A stretch of 16,481 nucleotides of DNA from UBA8231 sp964512165 (lineage in GTDB: Bacteria; Latescibacterota; UBA2968; UBA8231): positions 1 through 16,481 of the forward strand of contig CAZEHQ010000088.1 of the NCBI GenBank assembly GCA_964512165.1, in the 5' to 3' direction. Numbering within the stretch: the stretch's first letter is position 1; every line of letters starts with the position of its first letter. The notes under the pieces were generated by a model. The model saw only the letters and a program-made list of their open reading frames with translations, made no database searches and had not been told where the DNA came from. Positions 7,044 through 12,932 of this stretch are shown here, piece after piece. Position numbers and translations under genes: made by a program.

Positions 7044-9234
7044 CGATCTCCAGCACCACGTCGTCATAGTGGATCTCGGCGGCGGAATGTCCGTAGAGGC
7101 CGGGCGCGCCCTGCCGGTTCGGCAGCGGGTCGGGGGCCTCGATGGTCCAGGCGGCGGGCTCCGGGTCCGCCCGGCGCCAGACCTTGCCCCGCACCACGGC
7201 CCCGTCGGCTTCGAGGTCGACGCGCATCTTCATGGTGTACCAGACGCCGCTCTCCCATTCGAAGGGGACGCTGGCCGCCATGCGCAGGTCGGAGGCCCAG
7301 GAGCGGACCTGGAGCTGCTGGTGGTTGCCCATCAGGTCGAGGGTGTAGCGCTGGGCGATGAGGCCCATGTCGGGGAGGTTTCGCCGCCGGGTGGCGCCCA
7401 TCATCGACGCCTGGATGGTGTAGCCGCTCAGGTCCGCGGGCCCGAGGTAGACGTTGGAGCGCTGCAGGCCGCGGCGGGCCAGCGGCTTGTGGAGCAGGTC
7501 CTCGCCCTCCACCCGGCGCAGGAGGAACTTGCCGCCCGCCGAGCCGATCCAGTGGGCGGGGGCCGGACGGTCCTCCTCGACGGAGCCGGCCGCCGCGAAG
7601 TCGAGGCTCCACGACTTCCGCGTGAGGACGCGCACCCGGGCGCCGGCCGTGAAGCCGCCGGCGCTGAGGGTGACCACGCCGCCGTGGTCGGGGCCGGCAT
7701 CGGCGGTGAAGACGCCCTCCCGGAGGCGGCCGGCCAGACCCTCCGTCGACCAGTCTCCCGCCTCGGCGGCGCCGGTGACCCGCCCCATGGCGTCCACGAG
7801 ACGGGCCTCGAAGCGCACGGAACCGCCGGGCTCGACGTTGCTCTCGGCGGGGACCAACTGCAGGCCCACGGCCTCGCCGGGAGGGCCTTCCGCCGGCGCC
7901 GGGGGAGGCCCGGCGCTCTCCAACGGCCCAGAGTCGTTCCCGAGGCAGTACAGCCCCTCGTCGGTGGTGAAGTAGACGCGGCCGTGGGCCACGGCGGGCG
8001 AGCCGAAGATCTCCGCCGGGCCGCCGTCGGCGGCCAGCACCTGGTCGCTGTCGAGCAGCTCGCCGTCGGTCTCCTCCGGGCGCAGGATGTGGAAGCGCCC
8101 GTTCACGGTGGTGGCGTAGAGCTTGCCGTCGGCCGCCACCGGGGATCCCCGGCCCACGGTGCCGAGGTTGCGGTGCCAGAGCAGCCGGCCGCTGTCGGCG
8201 TCGAGGGCGTGCAGGTTCCCGGAGTTGTCGATCACGTAGAGGACGCCGTCGGCCAGCGCCGGCGAGGCGTACCCGCTCAGGGCGTCGTAGCGCCACAGCT
8301 CGTGGGTCTCGGTCACGTCCCCGCGGCCGCGGGCGTCGATGCAGACGACGCGCCCCATGGTGTTGCCGTCGACGTTCTCCTCGCCGTGGCTGGCGTAGAC
8401 GCGGTCGCCGCCGACGACTACGGCGGCGTTGAGGCCGCGGCGGCTCAGCCGGAACCCCCAGAGCTTCTCGCCCGTGGCCAGGCGCATGGCGTAGACCGAG
8501 CCGTCGGCGTTGCCGGCGACGATCAGCCCCTCGCCGCCGATCTCGGCGACCACGGGGGTCGAGTAGGTCGTGTCGAGAGGGCGCCCGCCCGGGGCGGCGA
8601 CCCAGACGACCTCGCCCGTCTCCTTGTCGAAGGCGAAGTAGCGGTCGCGGGGCACGCCGTGGGCGCCCCAGCCGCTGCTGAGGAAGTTGAGGATCACCAG
8701 GCCGCCGGCCACGACCGGCGTCTGCACCCGCCCGCCGTACCCGGAGATGCGTCCGAACTCCTCGGTGAGGGAGCGCTCCCACAGCAGCTCGCCGTCGCGG
8801 CCGTAGCAGCGCAGAAGCCCCTGCACGCCGTGGACGTAGAGCCGGCCGGTTTCCGGGTCGGCCGCCGGGCTGGCCCAGCCGACCCGGTTGAAGGGGATGG
8901 TCGTGTGGAAGACGTTGAAGCGGTCTTCCCACAGCAGCTCGCCGGTGGCGGCGTCGAAGGCGGCGACCTGCTCCTGCTCGGTGACGTCCCGGCCCGCGCG
9001 GCCGGTGACGAAGACCCGCCCGTCGACCACGACGGGGGTGGAGCGGCCGGTGAAGGCGGCCCTCCAGGCCTGGCCGGCGCCGCCCGGCGTCCAGGACTCG
9101 ACGAGACCGGTCTCCGGGGAGGAGCCGCTCTGGAAGGGTCCGCGCCAGGCGGGCCAGGCGGTCCAGCCCGGGGCCGCGAGCAGCAGCGGGCCCAGGGCGG
9201 CGAGGAGGAGGGGGCGTGCGGGCGGGATCTTCAC
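7036..9234 (-). CDS. exported PQQ-like beta-propeller with Ig-like and jelly-roll domains (first gene of operon)
   Basis: This is a 732-residue protein. Residues 1-25 (KIPPARPLLLAALGPLLLAA core) form a signal peptide. Residues 27-432 carry PQQ-like propeller blades with repeated 'DxxTGxxxW' strands and the opening motif WPAWRGP. A Pro/Gly linker (about 433-455) leads to an Ig-like domain (about 456-537) and then a concanavalin-like jelly-roll of LamG/DUF1080 type (541-732) with YHYDDVVLEID-like closing strands. The composition suggests a secreted or periplasmic polysaccharide/ligand-binding protein. The start is GTG with no Shine-Dalgarno; a candidate promoter lies just beyond the assembly gap. 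The first 18 codons are repeated at 9341-9389 because of the 55-bp duplication, so the true start is probably the copy at 9389 with the gap removed. Confidence 0.85.
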   Translation of the reverse strand: MKIPPARPLLLAALGPLLLAAPGWTAWPAWRGPFQSGSSPETGLVESWTPGGAGQAWRAAFTGRSTPVVVDGRVFVTGRAGRDVTEQEQVAAFDAATGELLWEDRFNVFHTTIPFNRVGWASPAADPETGRLYVHGVQGLLRCYGRDGELLWERSLTEEFGRISGYGGRVQTPVVAGGLVILNFLSSGWGAHGVPRDRYFAFDKETGEVVWVAAPGGRPLDTTYSTPVVAEIGGEGLIVAGNADGSVYAMRLATGEKLWGFRLSRRGLNAAVVVGGDRVYASHGEENVDGNTMGRVVCIDARGRGDVTETHELWRYDALSGYASPALADGVLYVIDNSGNLHALDADSGRLLWHRNLGTVGRGSPVAADGKLYATTVNGRFHILRPEETDGELLDSDQVLAADGGPAEIFGSPAVAHGRVYFTTDEGLYCLGNDSGPLESAGPPPAPAEGPPGEAVGLQLVPAESNVEPGGSVRFEARLVDAMGRVTGAAEAGDWSTEGLAGRLREGVFTADAGPDHGGVVTLSAGGFTAGARVRVLTRKSWSLDFAAAGSVEEDRPAPAHWIGSAGGKFLLRRVEGEDLLHKPLARRGLQRSNVYLGPADLSGYTIQASMMGATRRRNLPDMGLIAQRYTLDLMGNHQQLQVRSWASDLRMAASVPFEWESGVWYTMKMRVDLEADGAVVRGKVWRRADPEPAAWTIEAPDPLPNRQGAPGLYGHSAAEIHYDDVVLEIDD

Positions 9235-9240
9235 GGGGCG
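9186..9240. repeat. 55-bp direct repeat, copy 1 (contig end before gap)
   Basis: Positions 9186-9240 are identical to 9341-9395 and directly abut the N run. The segment contains the start codon and signal-peptide codons of the minus-strand propeller gene. An exact 55-bp repeat at both gap edges is what contigs overlapping by a de Bruijn k-mer of 55 would give. Confidence 0.95.
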
Positions 9241-9340
9241 NNNNNNNNNNNNNNNNNNNNNNNNNNNNNNNNNNNNNNNNNNNNNNNNNNNNNNNNNNNN
9301 NNNNNNNNNNNNNNNNNNNNNNNNNNNNNNNNNNNNNNNN
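9241..9340. other. assembly gap of 100 Ns, probably spurious
   Basis: The stretch is exactly 100 Ns, a conventional unknown-length placeholder. Because the flanks share an identical 55-bp end, the simplest reading is that the two contigs overlap and no real sequence is missing. Removing one repeat copy plus the Ns (155 bp) joins the propeller gene start directly to the sequence from 9396 on. Confidence 0.9.
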
Positions 9341-9395
9341 GCGGGCCCAGGGCGGCGAGGAGGAGGGGGCGTGCGGGCGGGATCTTCACGGGGCG
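9341..9395. repeat. 55-bp direct repeat, copy 2 (contig start after gap)
   Basis: Identical to 9186-9240. Read on the minus strand it again gives the GTG start (9389-9387) and the first codons of the propeller gene, this time attached to its real upstream sequence. Confidence 0.95.
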
Positions 9396-9397
9396 GG

Positions 9398-9426
9398 AAG
9401 GTACTCGCGGGGCGGAGTGATGTCAG
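9398..9426 (-). promoter_or_regulatory. candidate promoter of the five-gene minus-strand operon
   Basis: On the minus strand CTGACA (9426-9421) is followed after 17 nt by TACCTT (9403-9398). The -35 box matches 5/6 of TTGACA; the -10 box matches only 3/6. The GTG start in the second repeat copy (9389) is 8 nt beyond the -10 box, so transcription would begin at or next to the start codon. That would explain the absence of a ribosome-binding site. This depends on closing the gap as proposed. Confidence 0.35.
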
Positions 9427-9461
9427 ATCCGACTGTGGCGCCGGTCCCCACTCTCGACGTC

Positions 9462-9578
9462 TCAGCCGGTTGCTGTGCCAGGCGGCAGTCGGTCGATGAG
9501 ACAGTCCATGTCCCGCACGTCCCGCTGGAGCTGGGTGGAGCCGCCATGCGACTTGAAACTGCCCTTGTGGACTGGGTG
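9462..9578 (-). other. short protein-like open stretch downstream of broken higA (possible gene remnant)
   Basis: After the higA stop (9581-9579) the same frame stays open for 38 codons to TGA at 9464-9462. It encodes residues such as GSFKSHGGSTQLQRDVRDMD and then CLIDRLPPGT. The composition (charged amphipathic helix, Lys/Asp/Gln) looks more protein-like than the shadow frames around it. It has no start codon or ribosome site of its own. I do not recognise the family; it may be the tail of a lost gene or a read-through extension of higA. Confidence 0.25.
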
Positions 9579-9841
9579 CTAACCGCCCTCTGCGGCTGTG
9601 GGAAGGTTCCGCACGGCGGCGCCGGCCCGATGATCGGCCGTGGCGAGGTCGAACTGCGTCTGGAGGTTCATCCAGAATTGCGGCTCGACGCCGAACCAGT
9701 GCCCGAACCGCAAGGCGGTATCCCCGGTCACTGAACGCTTGCCGGCGATGATCTGACTGACACGATTGGGCGGCACGTCTATCTGGCGGGCGAATGCAGT
9801 TCTCTCAGAACCTCACCGGGATGAACGATGCGTTTGAACAT
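9579..9841 (-). pseudogene. higA: HigA-type antitoxin, frame-broken
   Basis: The ATG at 9841, with GAGGAGGG upstream, opens the classic HigA/VapI start MFKRIVHPGEVLRE but hits a stop at 9781-9779. The rest of the protein continues in another frame: AFARQIDVPPNRVSQIIAGK, then RSVTGDTALRFGHWFG and PQFWMNLQTQFDLA. This is the helix-turn-helix XRE domain and C-terminus of HigA. Compared with normal HigA, about nine residues between VLRE and AFARQI are missing and the phase is shifted, which points to a small out-of-frame deletion near 9800. The joined protein would be near the usual ~100 residues. The intact protein represses its own operon and neutralises HigB; this copy should do neither unless the lesion is an assembly error. 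Confidence 0.82.
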
Positions 9842-9861
9842 GCCGGCATCCCTCCTCTTGA

Positions 9862-9918
9862 TTAGTGGTAGTCTACGATCTCGACGCCAGTTGGCCCCGG
9901 GCCGTCGGGCCAGGCAAA
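9862..9918 (-). pseudogene. higB: HigB toxin, 3' fragment only
   Basis: Ending in TAA at 9864-9862, 20 nt before the higA start, the frame reads FAWPDGPGPTGVEIVDYH. The tail VEIVDYH is characteristic of the C-terminus of HigB (RelE-superfamily mRNA interferase), and its place just before higA is the normal higB-higA order. Upstream of about 9918 the frame runs into the leader and antisense of the plus-strand propeller gene, so the catalytic body of the toxin has been deleted. About 18 of roughly 92 residues remain. Confidence 0.7.
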
Positions 9919-9943
9919 GCCGCAGAAAGCCAGGAGAACCGCC

Positions 9944-11275
9944 ATGCGAACCCTGATCCCCTCCATCCTGCTGGCCGCTGTCGCTTCCGCCTCCGCCGCG
10001 GACAACTGGCCCCAGTGGCGCGGCCCCGACCAGAACGGGGTCAGCGAGGCCACCGGCCTGCCGTCGCAGTGGTCCGCCGCCGAGGGCATCGCATGGAAGA
10101 CCCCGCTGCCCTCCTGGAGCGGCGGCACCCCCATCGTCTGGGGCGACCGCGTCTTCGTCACGTCTCCTTCGGCGCCGGAGGCCGGGGAGGCCGAGATCTC
10201 GGGGGAGGGCCGCCGCCGCAGGCGCGATCCCGGCGGCGACGACCTGCTGCTGCTGTGCCTGTCCCGGGCCGACGGCAAGGAGCTGTGGCGCGCCGTCCTC
10301 GCCGAGGGCAACCGCACCTGGCGCAAGCACAACAACACCTCGCCGTCGCCGGTCACCGACGGGCGCCGCGTCTGGGCCGTCACCGGCACCGGCGTGGTCG
10401 CCGCCTTCACCATGGAGGGCCAACCGGTCTGGCGGCGCGACCTGCAGGCCGAGTTCGGGGCCTTCGGCCTCATGTGGGGCTACGCCTCGTCGCCGGTCCT
10501 GCACGACGGCCGCCTGATCGTGGAGGTCCTGCACGGGATGCGCACCGACGATCCGTCGTATCTCGCCGCCTTCGACGGCGCCACCGGCGAGCTGGCCTGG
10601 CGGGTCGAGCGGCCCACGGACGCGCCCAACGAGTCGCCGGACGCGTACACGACCCCGGCCGTGCTGAGCACGGAGGCCGGCGAGCAGATCGTCGTCTCCG
10701 GCGGCGACTACCTCACCGGCCACGACCCGGCCTCGGGCCGGGAGCTGTGGCGCGTGGGCGGCCTGAACCCGGGGAGGGAGGGCAACTTCCGCATCGTCGG
10801 GTCGCCGATCGCCGTGGGCGGCATGGTCTACGCCCAGAGCCGCCGCAAGCCGCTGCTCGCCTTCCGCGTCGGCGAGGGGGGCCGCATCGGCCAGGAGGAT
10901 CTGGTCTGGCGATGGGAGGGGGCCGGAGCCCCCGACGTGCCCACCGCCGCCTGCGACGGCACGCGCTTCTACATGGTCGACGACCGCGGCCTGGCCACCG
11001 CCCTCGACGCGCGCACCGGCCGCGTCGTGTGGGGGCCGGAGCGCACCGCCCAGGGCCGGGTCAGCGCCTCGCCGGTGGTGGCCGACGGCAAGCTCTACGT
11101 GCTCAACGAGGACGGCGTCACCACGGTGCTGGCCGCCGGCGCCGAGTACGGACACCTGGCCACCAACGCCCTCGACGGGTCGTTCACCCTGTCCTCGCCG
11201 GCGGTGGCGGGCTCGCAGTTGTTCATCCGCACCGCCACGCACCTGTACTGCATCGACGGGTCCGGAGGGGGCTGA
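9944..11275 (+). CDS. exported PQQ-like beta-propeller protein
   Basis: This 443-residue protein has a clear signal peptide (MRTLIPSILLAAVASASA, cut before ADNWPQW) and AGGAGA at 9932-9937 as ribosome site. The mature protein opens with NWPQWRGPDQNGVSEATGLP, the signature of a large group of PQQ-binding-like repeat proteins common in Acidobacteriota and Planctomycetota. It then has propeller blades such as LAAFDGATGELAWRVE, LTGHDPASGRELWRVG, LATALDARTGRVVWGPE and LYVLNEDGVTTVL. A charged insert with RRRRRD lies at about residues 89-101 between early blades. It is divergent from the operon encoded on the other strand and is a paralogue of its two propellers. Role is probably ligand or complex binding outside the inner membrane; catalytic quinoprotein activity is not supported. 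Confidence 0.87.
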   Translation: MRTLIPSILLAAVASASAADNWPQWRGPDQNGVSEATGLPSQWSAAEGIAWKTPLPSWSGGTPIVWGDRVFVTSPSAPEAGEAEISGEGRRRRRDPGGDDLLLLCLSRADGKELWRAVLAEGNRTWRKHNNTSPSPVTDGRRVWAVTGTGVVAAFTMEGQPVWRRDLQAEFGAFGLMWGYASSPVLHDGRLIVEVLHGMRTDDPSYLAAFDGATGELAWRVERPTDAPNESPDAYTTPAVLSTEAGEQIVVSGGDYLTGHDPASGRELWRVGGLNPGREGNFRIVGSPIAVGGMVYAQSRRKPLLAFRVGEGGRIGQEDLVWRWEGAGAPDVPTAACDGTRFYMVDDRGLATALDARTGRVVWGPERTAQGRVSASPVVADGKLYVLNEDGVTTVLAAGAEYGHLATNALDGSFTLSSPAVAGSQLFIRTATHLYCIDGSGGG

Positions 11276-11289
11276 GGCGCCTCGGCACC

Positions 11290-11318
11290 TTGGTGAGACC
11301 GGAGCCGACCCCTATATT
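11290..11318 (+). promoter_or_regulatory. candidate sigma-70-type promoter for the RRM gene
   Basis: TTGGTG (11290-11295) and TATATT (11313-11318) are 17 nt apart. The -10 box matches 5/6 of TATAAT and is a rare AT-rich island in this region. It starts 15 nt after the propeller gene stop and would give a leader of about 70 nt before the RRM start. It would also serve the lactonase gene downstream. Confidence 0.5.
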
Positions 11319-11395
11319 CGAAGGCTCCGCGAGCCGCCGCGCTTCCAGGCGGCCGCCATGCGCCGCCCTGCTCCTTTCCGCCATCCCGGAGATCC

Positions 11396-11659
11396 ATGAG
11401 ACTCGCCGTCGACAACCTGGCCAGCAACGCCACCGAGGACGACCTGCGCACCCTCTTCGAGATCTTCGGGAAGGTGGCGGCCGTGGAGATCCAGAGAGAC
11501 CGGGGCCGGGGCCTCGTGGACATGCCGAGCAAGTCGGCCGCCAAGGAGGCGATCACCAACCTCGACGGCCAGGAGCTTCTGGGTCATTCCCTCGGCATCA
11601 GCGAGTTTCAGCCGGGGAAGCGTCCCTTCCGTCCCAAGCGCCGCCGCCGGCGGCGTTAA
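11396..11659 (+). CDS. small RRM-domain RNA-binding-like protein with basic tail
   Basis: This 87-residue protein consists of one RNA-recognition motif fold plus an Arg/Lys tail. RNP2 is LAVDNL (3-8), helix 1 is TEDDLRTLFEIFGKV (13-27), RNP1 is RGRGLVDM (36-43), and helix 2 is SAAKEAITNLDG (47-58). The tail KRPFRPKRRRRRR (75-87) is strongly basic. Bacterial RRM proteins bind RNA in the cytoplasm, but the aromatic residues that usually stack on bases are Ala4, Arg38 and Leu40 here, so binding may be electrostatic or altered. CGGAG ends 5 nt before the ATG. It lies between the propeller and lactonase genes on the same strand, with its own likely promoter. Confidence 0.85.
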   Translation: MRLAVDNLASNATEDDLRTLFEIFGKVAAVEIQRDRGRGLVDMPSKSAAKEAITNLDGQELLGHSLGISEFQPGKRPFRPKRRRRRR

Positions 11660-11747
11660 GACCGCCTCCACCCTCCGGCGCGGGCCTCGTCCGGTGCTGC
11701 GCCGGCGGCCCGTCTTCCGGTTCGATCTTCCACCTCGAGGAGAGGGA

Positions 11748-12791
11748 ATGCCGTACTACGTATACGTGTCGCTCAGCACCGAGGACCGCATCAACGTCTA
11801 CGCCATGGACCCCGAGACCGGGGCCCTCGACTCGTACGCCATCGTCGCCGCCGGCGCCGGCCCCGGCCCCCTGTGCGTCGATCCGCAGCAGCGGTTTCTG
11901 TACGCCGGCCTGCGCGGCGGCCGCCAGGCGGCGGCCTTTCGCCTGGACAAGGGCAGCGGACGGCTCGCGCCCCTCGGCACGGCGCCGCTGGAGTCGGACC
12001 CGTGCTACCTCTCCACCGACGCCAGCGGCCGCTTCCTGTTCACCTCCTACTACCGCGCCGGCATGGCCGCGGTGCATCCGATCCGCCGCGACGGCTCCGT
12101 CGGCACGCCGGCGGTGATGAACATCAAGACCGCCGAGCGCGCCCACTCGATCCAGATCGACGCCAGCAACCGCTTCGCCTTCGTGCCCCACACGGCCGGG
12201 CCGAACCTGATCTACCAGCTGCGCTTCGACGACAAGACCGGCCGCCTCTCCTCGAACCCGGCGGGCCAGCGGCTCGAGCCGCCCCCGGGGGAGGGGCCGC
12301 GTCACTTCTGCTTCCACCCGGCCATGGACGTGGTCTACTTCGTCAACGAGCAGAGCTCCTCGGTCTCGGCGTATGAGCTCGATACCCGCGAGGGGACGCT
12401 GACGCGGTTCCAGAACGTGCCGACCCTGCCCACGGGCTTCGAGGGCGAGAACACCGGTGCGGAGATCCGCATCACGCCCACGGGGGAGTACCTCTATGCC
12501 TCCAACCGCGGGCACGATTCGATCGCCGCCTTCTCCGTCGACGGGTCGACGGGGGCGCTGGAGCCGATCAGCCACACGCCCACCGAGCCGACGCCGCGCT
12601 CCTTCACCCTCGATCCCGACGGCGCCTACCTGCTGGCTCTCGGCGAGGGCTCCGGCAAGCTGGCCACCTACCGCATCGACGACGAGACCGGACATCTCTC
12701 TCCGCTCGAGGTCCTCCAGGTGGGCAACAGTCCCATCTGGGTCCTGGCCCTCGACCTCGGGACAGCCGAGCCCGCCTCGCGGCTGAGCTAG
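11748..12791 (+). CDS. lactonase-type seven-bladed beta-propeller (6-phosphogluconolactonase YbhE-like)
   Basis: This 347-residue cytoplasmic-looking protein has no signal peptide. The start at 11748 (MPYYVYVSLS) is chosen because GAGGAGAGGGA directly precedes it and the first propeller strand begins there; an upstream in-frame start at 11694 adds an unrelated Arg/Pro-rich leader. The repeats have the form 'INVYAMDPETGAL', 'AAFRLDKGSGRLAPLG', 'IYQLRFDDKTGRLSSN', 'AYELDTREGTLTRFQNVPTL', 'IAAFSVDGSTGALEPI' and 'LATYRIDDETGHLSPLE', with GPRHFCFHP and GAEIRITPTGEYLYASNR between. This is the Pgl/YbhE lactonase family, whose members hydrolyse 6-phosphogluconolactone or carboxymuconolactone-like substrates. 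Many relatives have unknown substrates, so the exact reaction is not assigned. A hairpin follows the stop. Confidence 0.87.
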   Translation: MPYYVYVSLSTEDRINVYAMDPETGALDSYAIVAAGAGPGPLCVDPQQRFLYAGLRGGRQAAAFRLDKGSGRLAPLGTAPLESDPCYLSTDASGRFLFTSYYRAGMAAVHPIRRDGSVGTPAVMNIKTAERAHSIQIDASNRFAFVPHTAGPNLIYQLRFDDKTGRLSSNPAGQRLEPPPGEGPRHFCFHPAMDVVYFVNEQSSSVSAYELDTREGTLTRFQNVPTLPTGFEGENTGAEIRITPTGEYLYASNRGHDSIAAFSVDGSTGALEPISHTPTEPTPRSFTLDPDGAYLLALGEGSGKLATYRIDDETGHLSPLEVLQVGNSPIWVLALDLGTAEPASRLS

Positions 12792-12793
12792 CG

Positions 12794-12810
12794 GCCCGGC
12801 CCCGCCGGGC
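12794..12810 (+). terminator. GC hairpin just after the lactonase stop
   Basis: GCCCGGC (12794-12800) pairs perfectly with GCCGGGC (12804-12810) around a CCC loop, 2 nt after the stop codon. There is no T-tract, so on its own it is a weak terminator or mRNA 3' stabiliser. Confidence 0.35.
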
Positions 12811-12847
12811 ACCCTCCGTTCCACCCGCAGGATCCCTCTCCGCGAGC

Positions 12848-12873
12848 CGGTCCCTCCGAGGACCGCCGTTTTT
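12848..12873 (+). terminator. intrinsic terminator between lactonase gene and dnaE2
   Basis: CGGTCC (12848-12853) pairs with GGACCG (12860-12865) around a 6-nt loop and is followed by CCG and five Ts (12869-12873). It would separate lactonase-unit transcription from the dnaE2 promoter that begins 5 nt later. Confidence 0.55.
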
Positions 12874-12877
12874 GCCC

Positions 12878-12906
12878 TTGACCCGGTTCTGCACGGTTGG
12901 TATACG
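12878..12906 (+). promoter_or_regulatory. strong-looking sigma-70-type promoter of dnaE2
   Basis: TTGACC (-35, 12878-12883) and TATACG (-10, 12901-12906) are separated by exactly 17 nt, a near-ideal arrangement in very GC-rich surroundings. A start of transcription near 12913 leaves a ~20-nt leader containing GGGAG before the preferred TTG start at 12933. Confidence 0.65.
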
Positions 12907-12915
12907 TATGTGCAG
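12889..12915. repeat. dyad symmetry over the dnaE2 -10 box (possible operator)
   Basis: CTGCAC (12889-12894) and GTGCAG (12910-12915) form a perfect 6-bp inverted repeat with a 15-bp spacer, centred on the -10 box. A repressor bound here would block the promoter. dnaE2-imuB cassettes are usually LexA-controlled, but this sequence is not a textbook LexA box of E. coli or B. subtilis type, so the regulator is only guessed. Confidence 0.4.
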
Positions 12916-12932
12916 CTATCCGGGAGATGGGG

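Noticed and set aside
7044..7067. Upstream start for the second propeller protein
   Set aside because: It would place eight residues (MTTWCWRS) before the signal peptide and deepen the overlap with the preceding gene; the ATG at 7043 has GGAG and a proper signal sequence.
6895..9420. 841-codon open frame on the plus strand
   Set aside because: It is antisense to the jelly-roll propeller gene, runs through the N gap, and has shadow-type composition.
9779..11242. 487-codon minus-strand frame that ends with the HigA N-terminus
   Set aside because: Only the last ~20 codons are real higA sequence; the rest is antisense to the propeller gene and has no start signal.
11675..11705. 7-bp inverted repeat CCGGCGC/GCGCCGG between the RRM and lactonase genes
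   Set aside because: It has a 17-nt loop and no T-tract; such repeats arise often by chance in this GC-rich DNA.
11694..11747. Upstream start for the lactonase protein
   Set aside because: It adds an Arg/Pro-rich leader unrelated to the family; the strong purine-rich ribosome site is directly before 11748.
12897..12932. Upstream TTG start (12897) or ATG (12927) for dnaE2
   Set aside because: 12897 lies between the -35 and -10 boxes, and the ATG at 12927 directly abuts GGGAG with no spacing. TTG at 12933 has proper spacing and starts just before the PHP motif.
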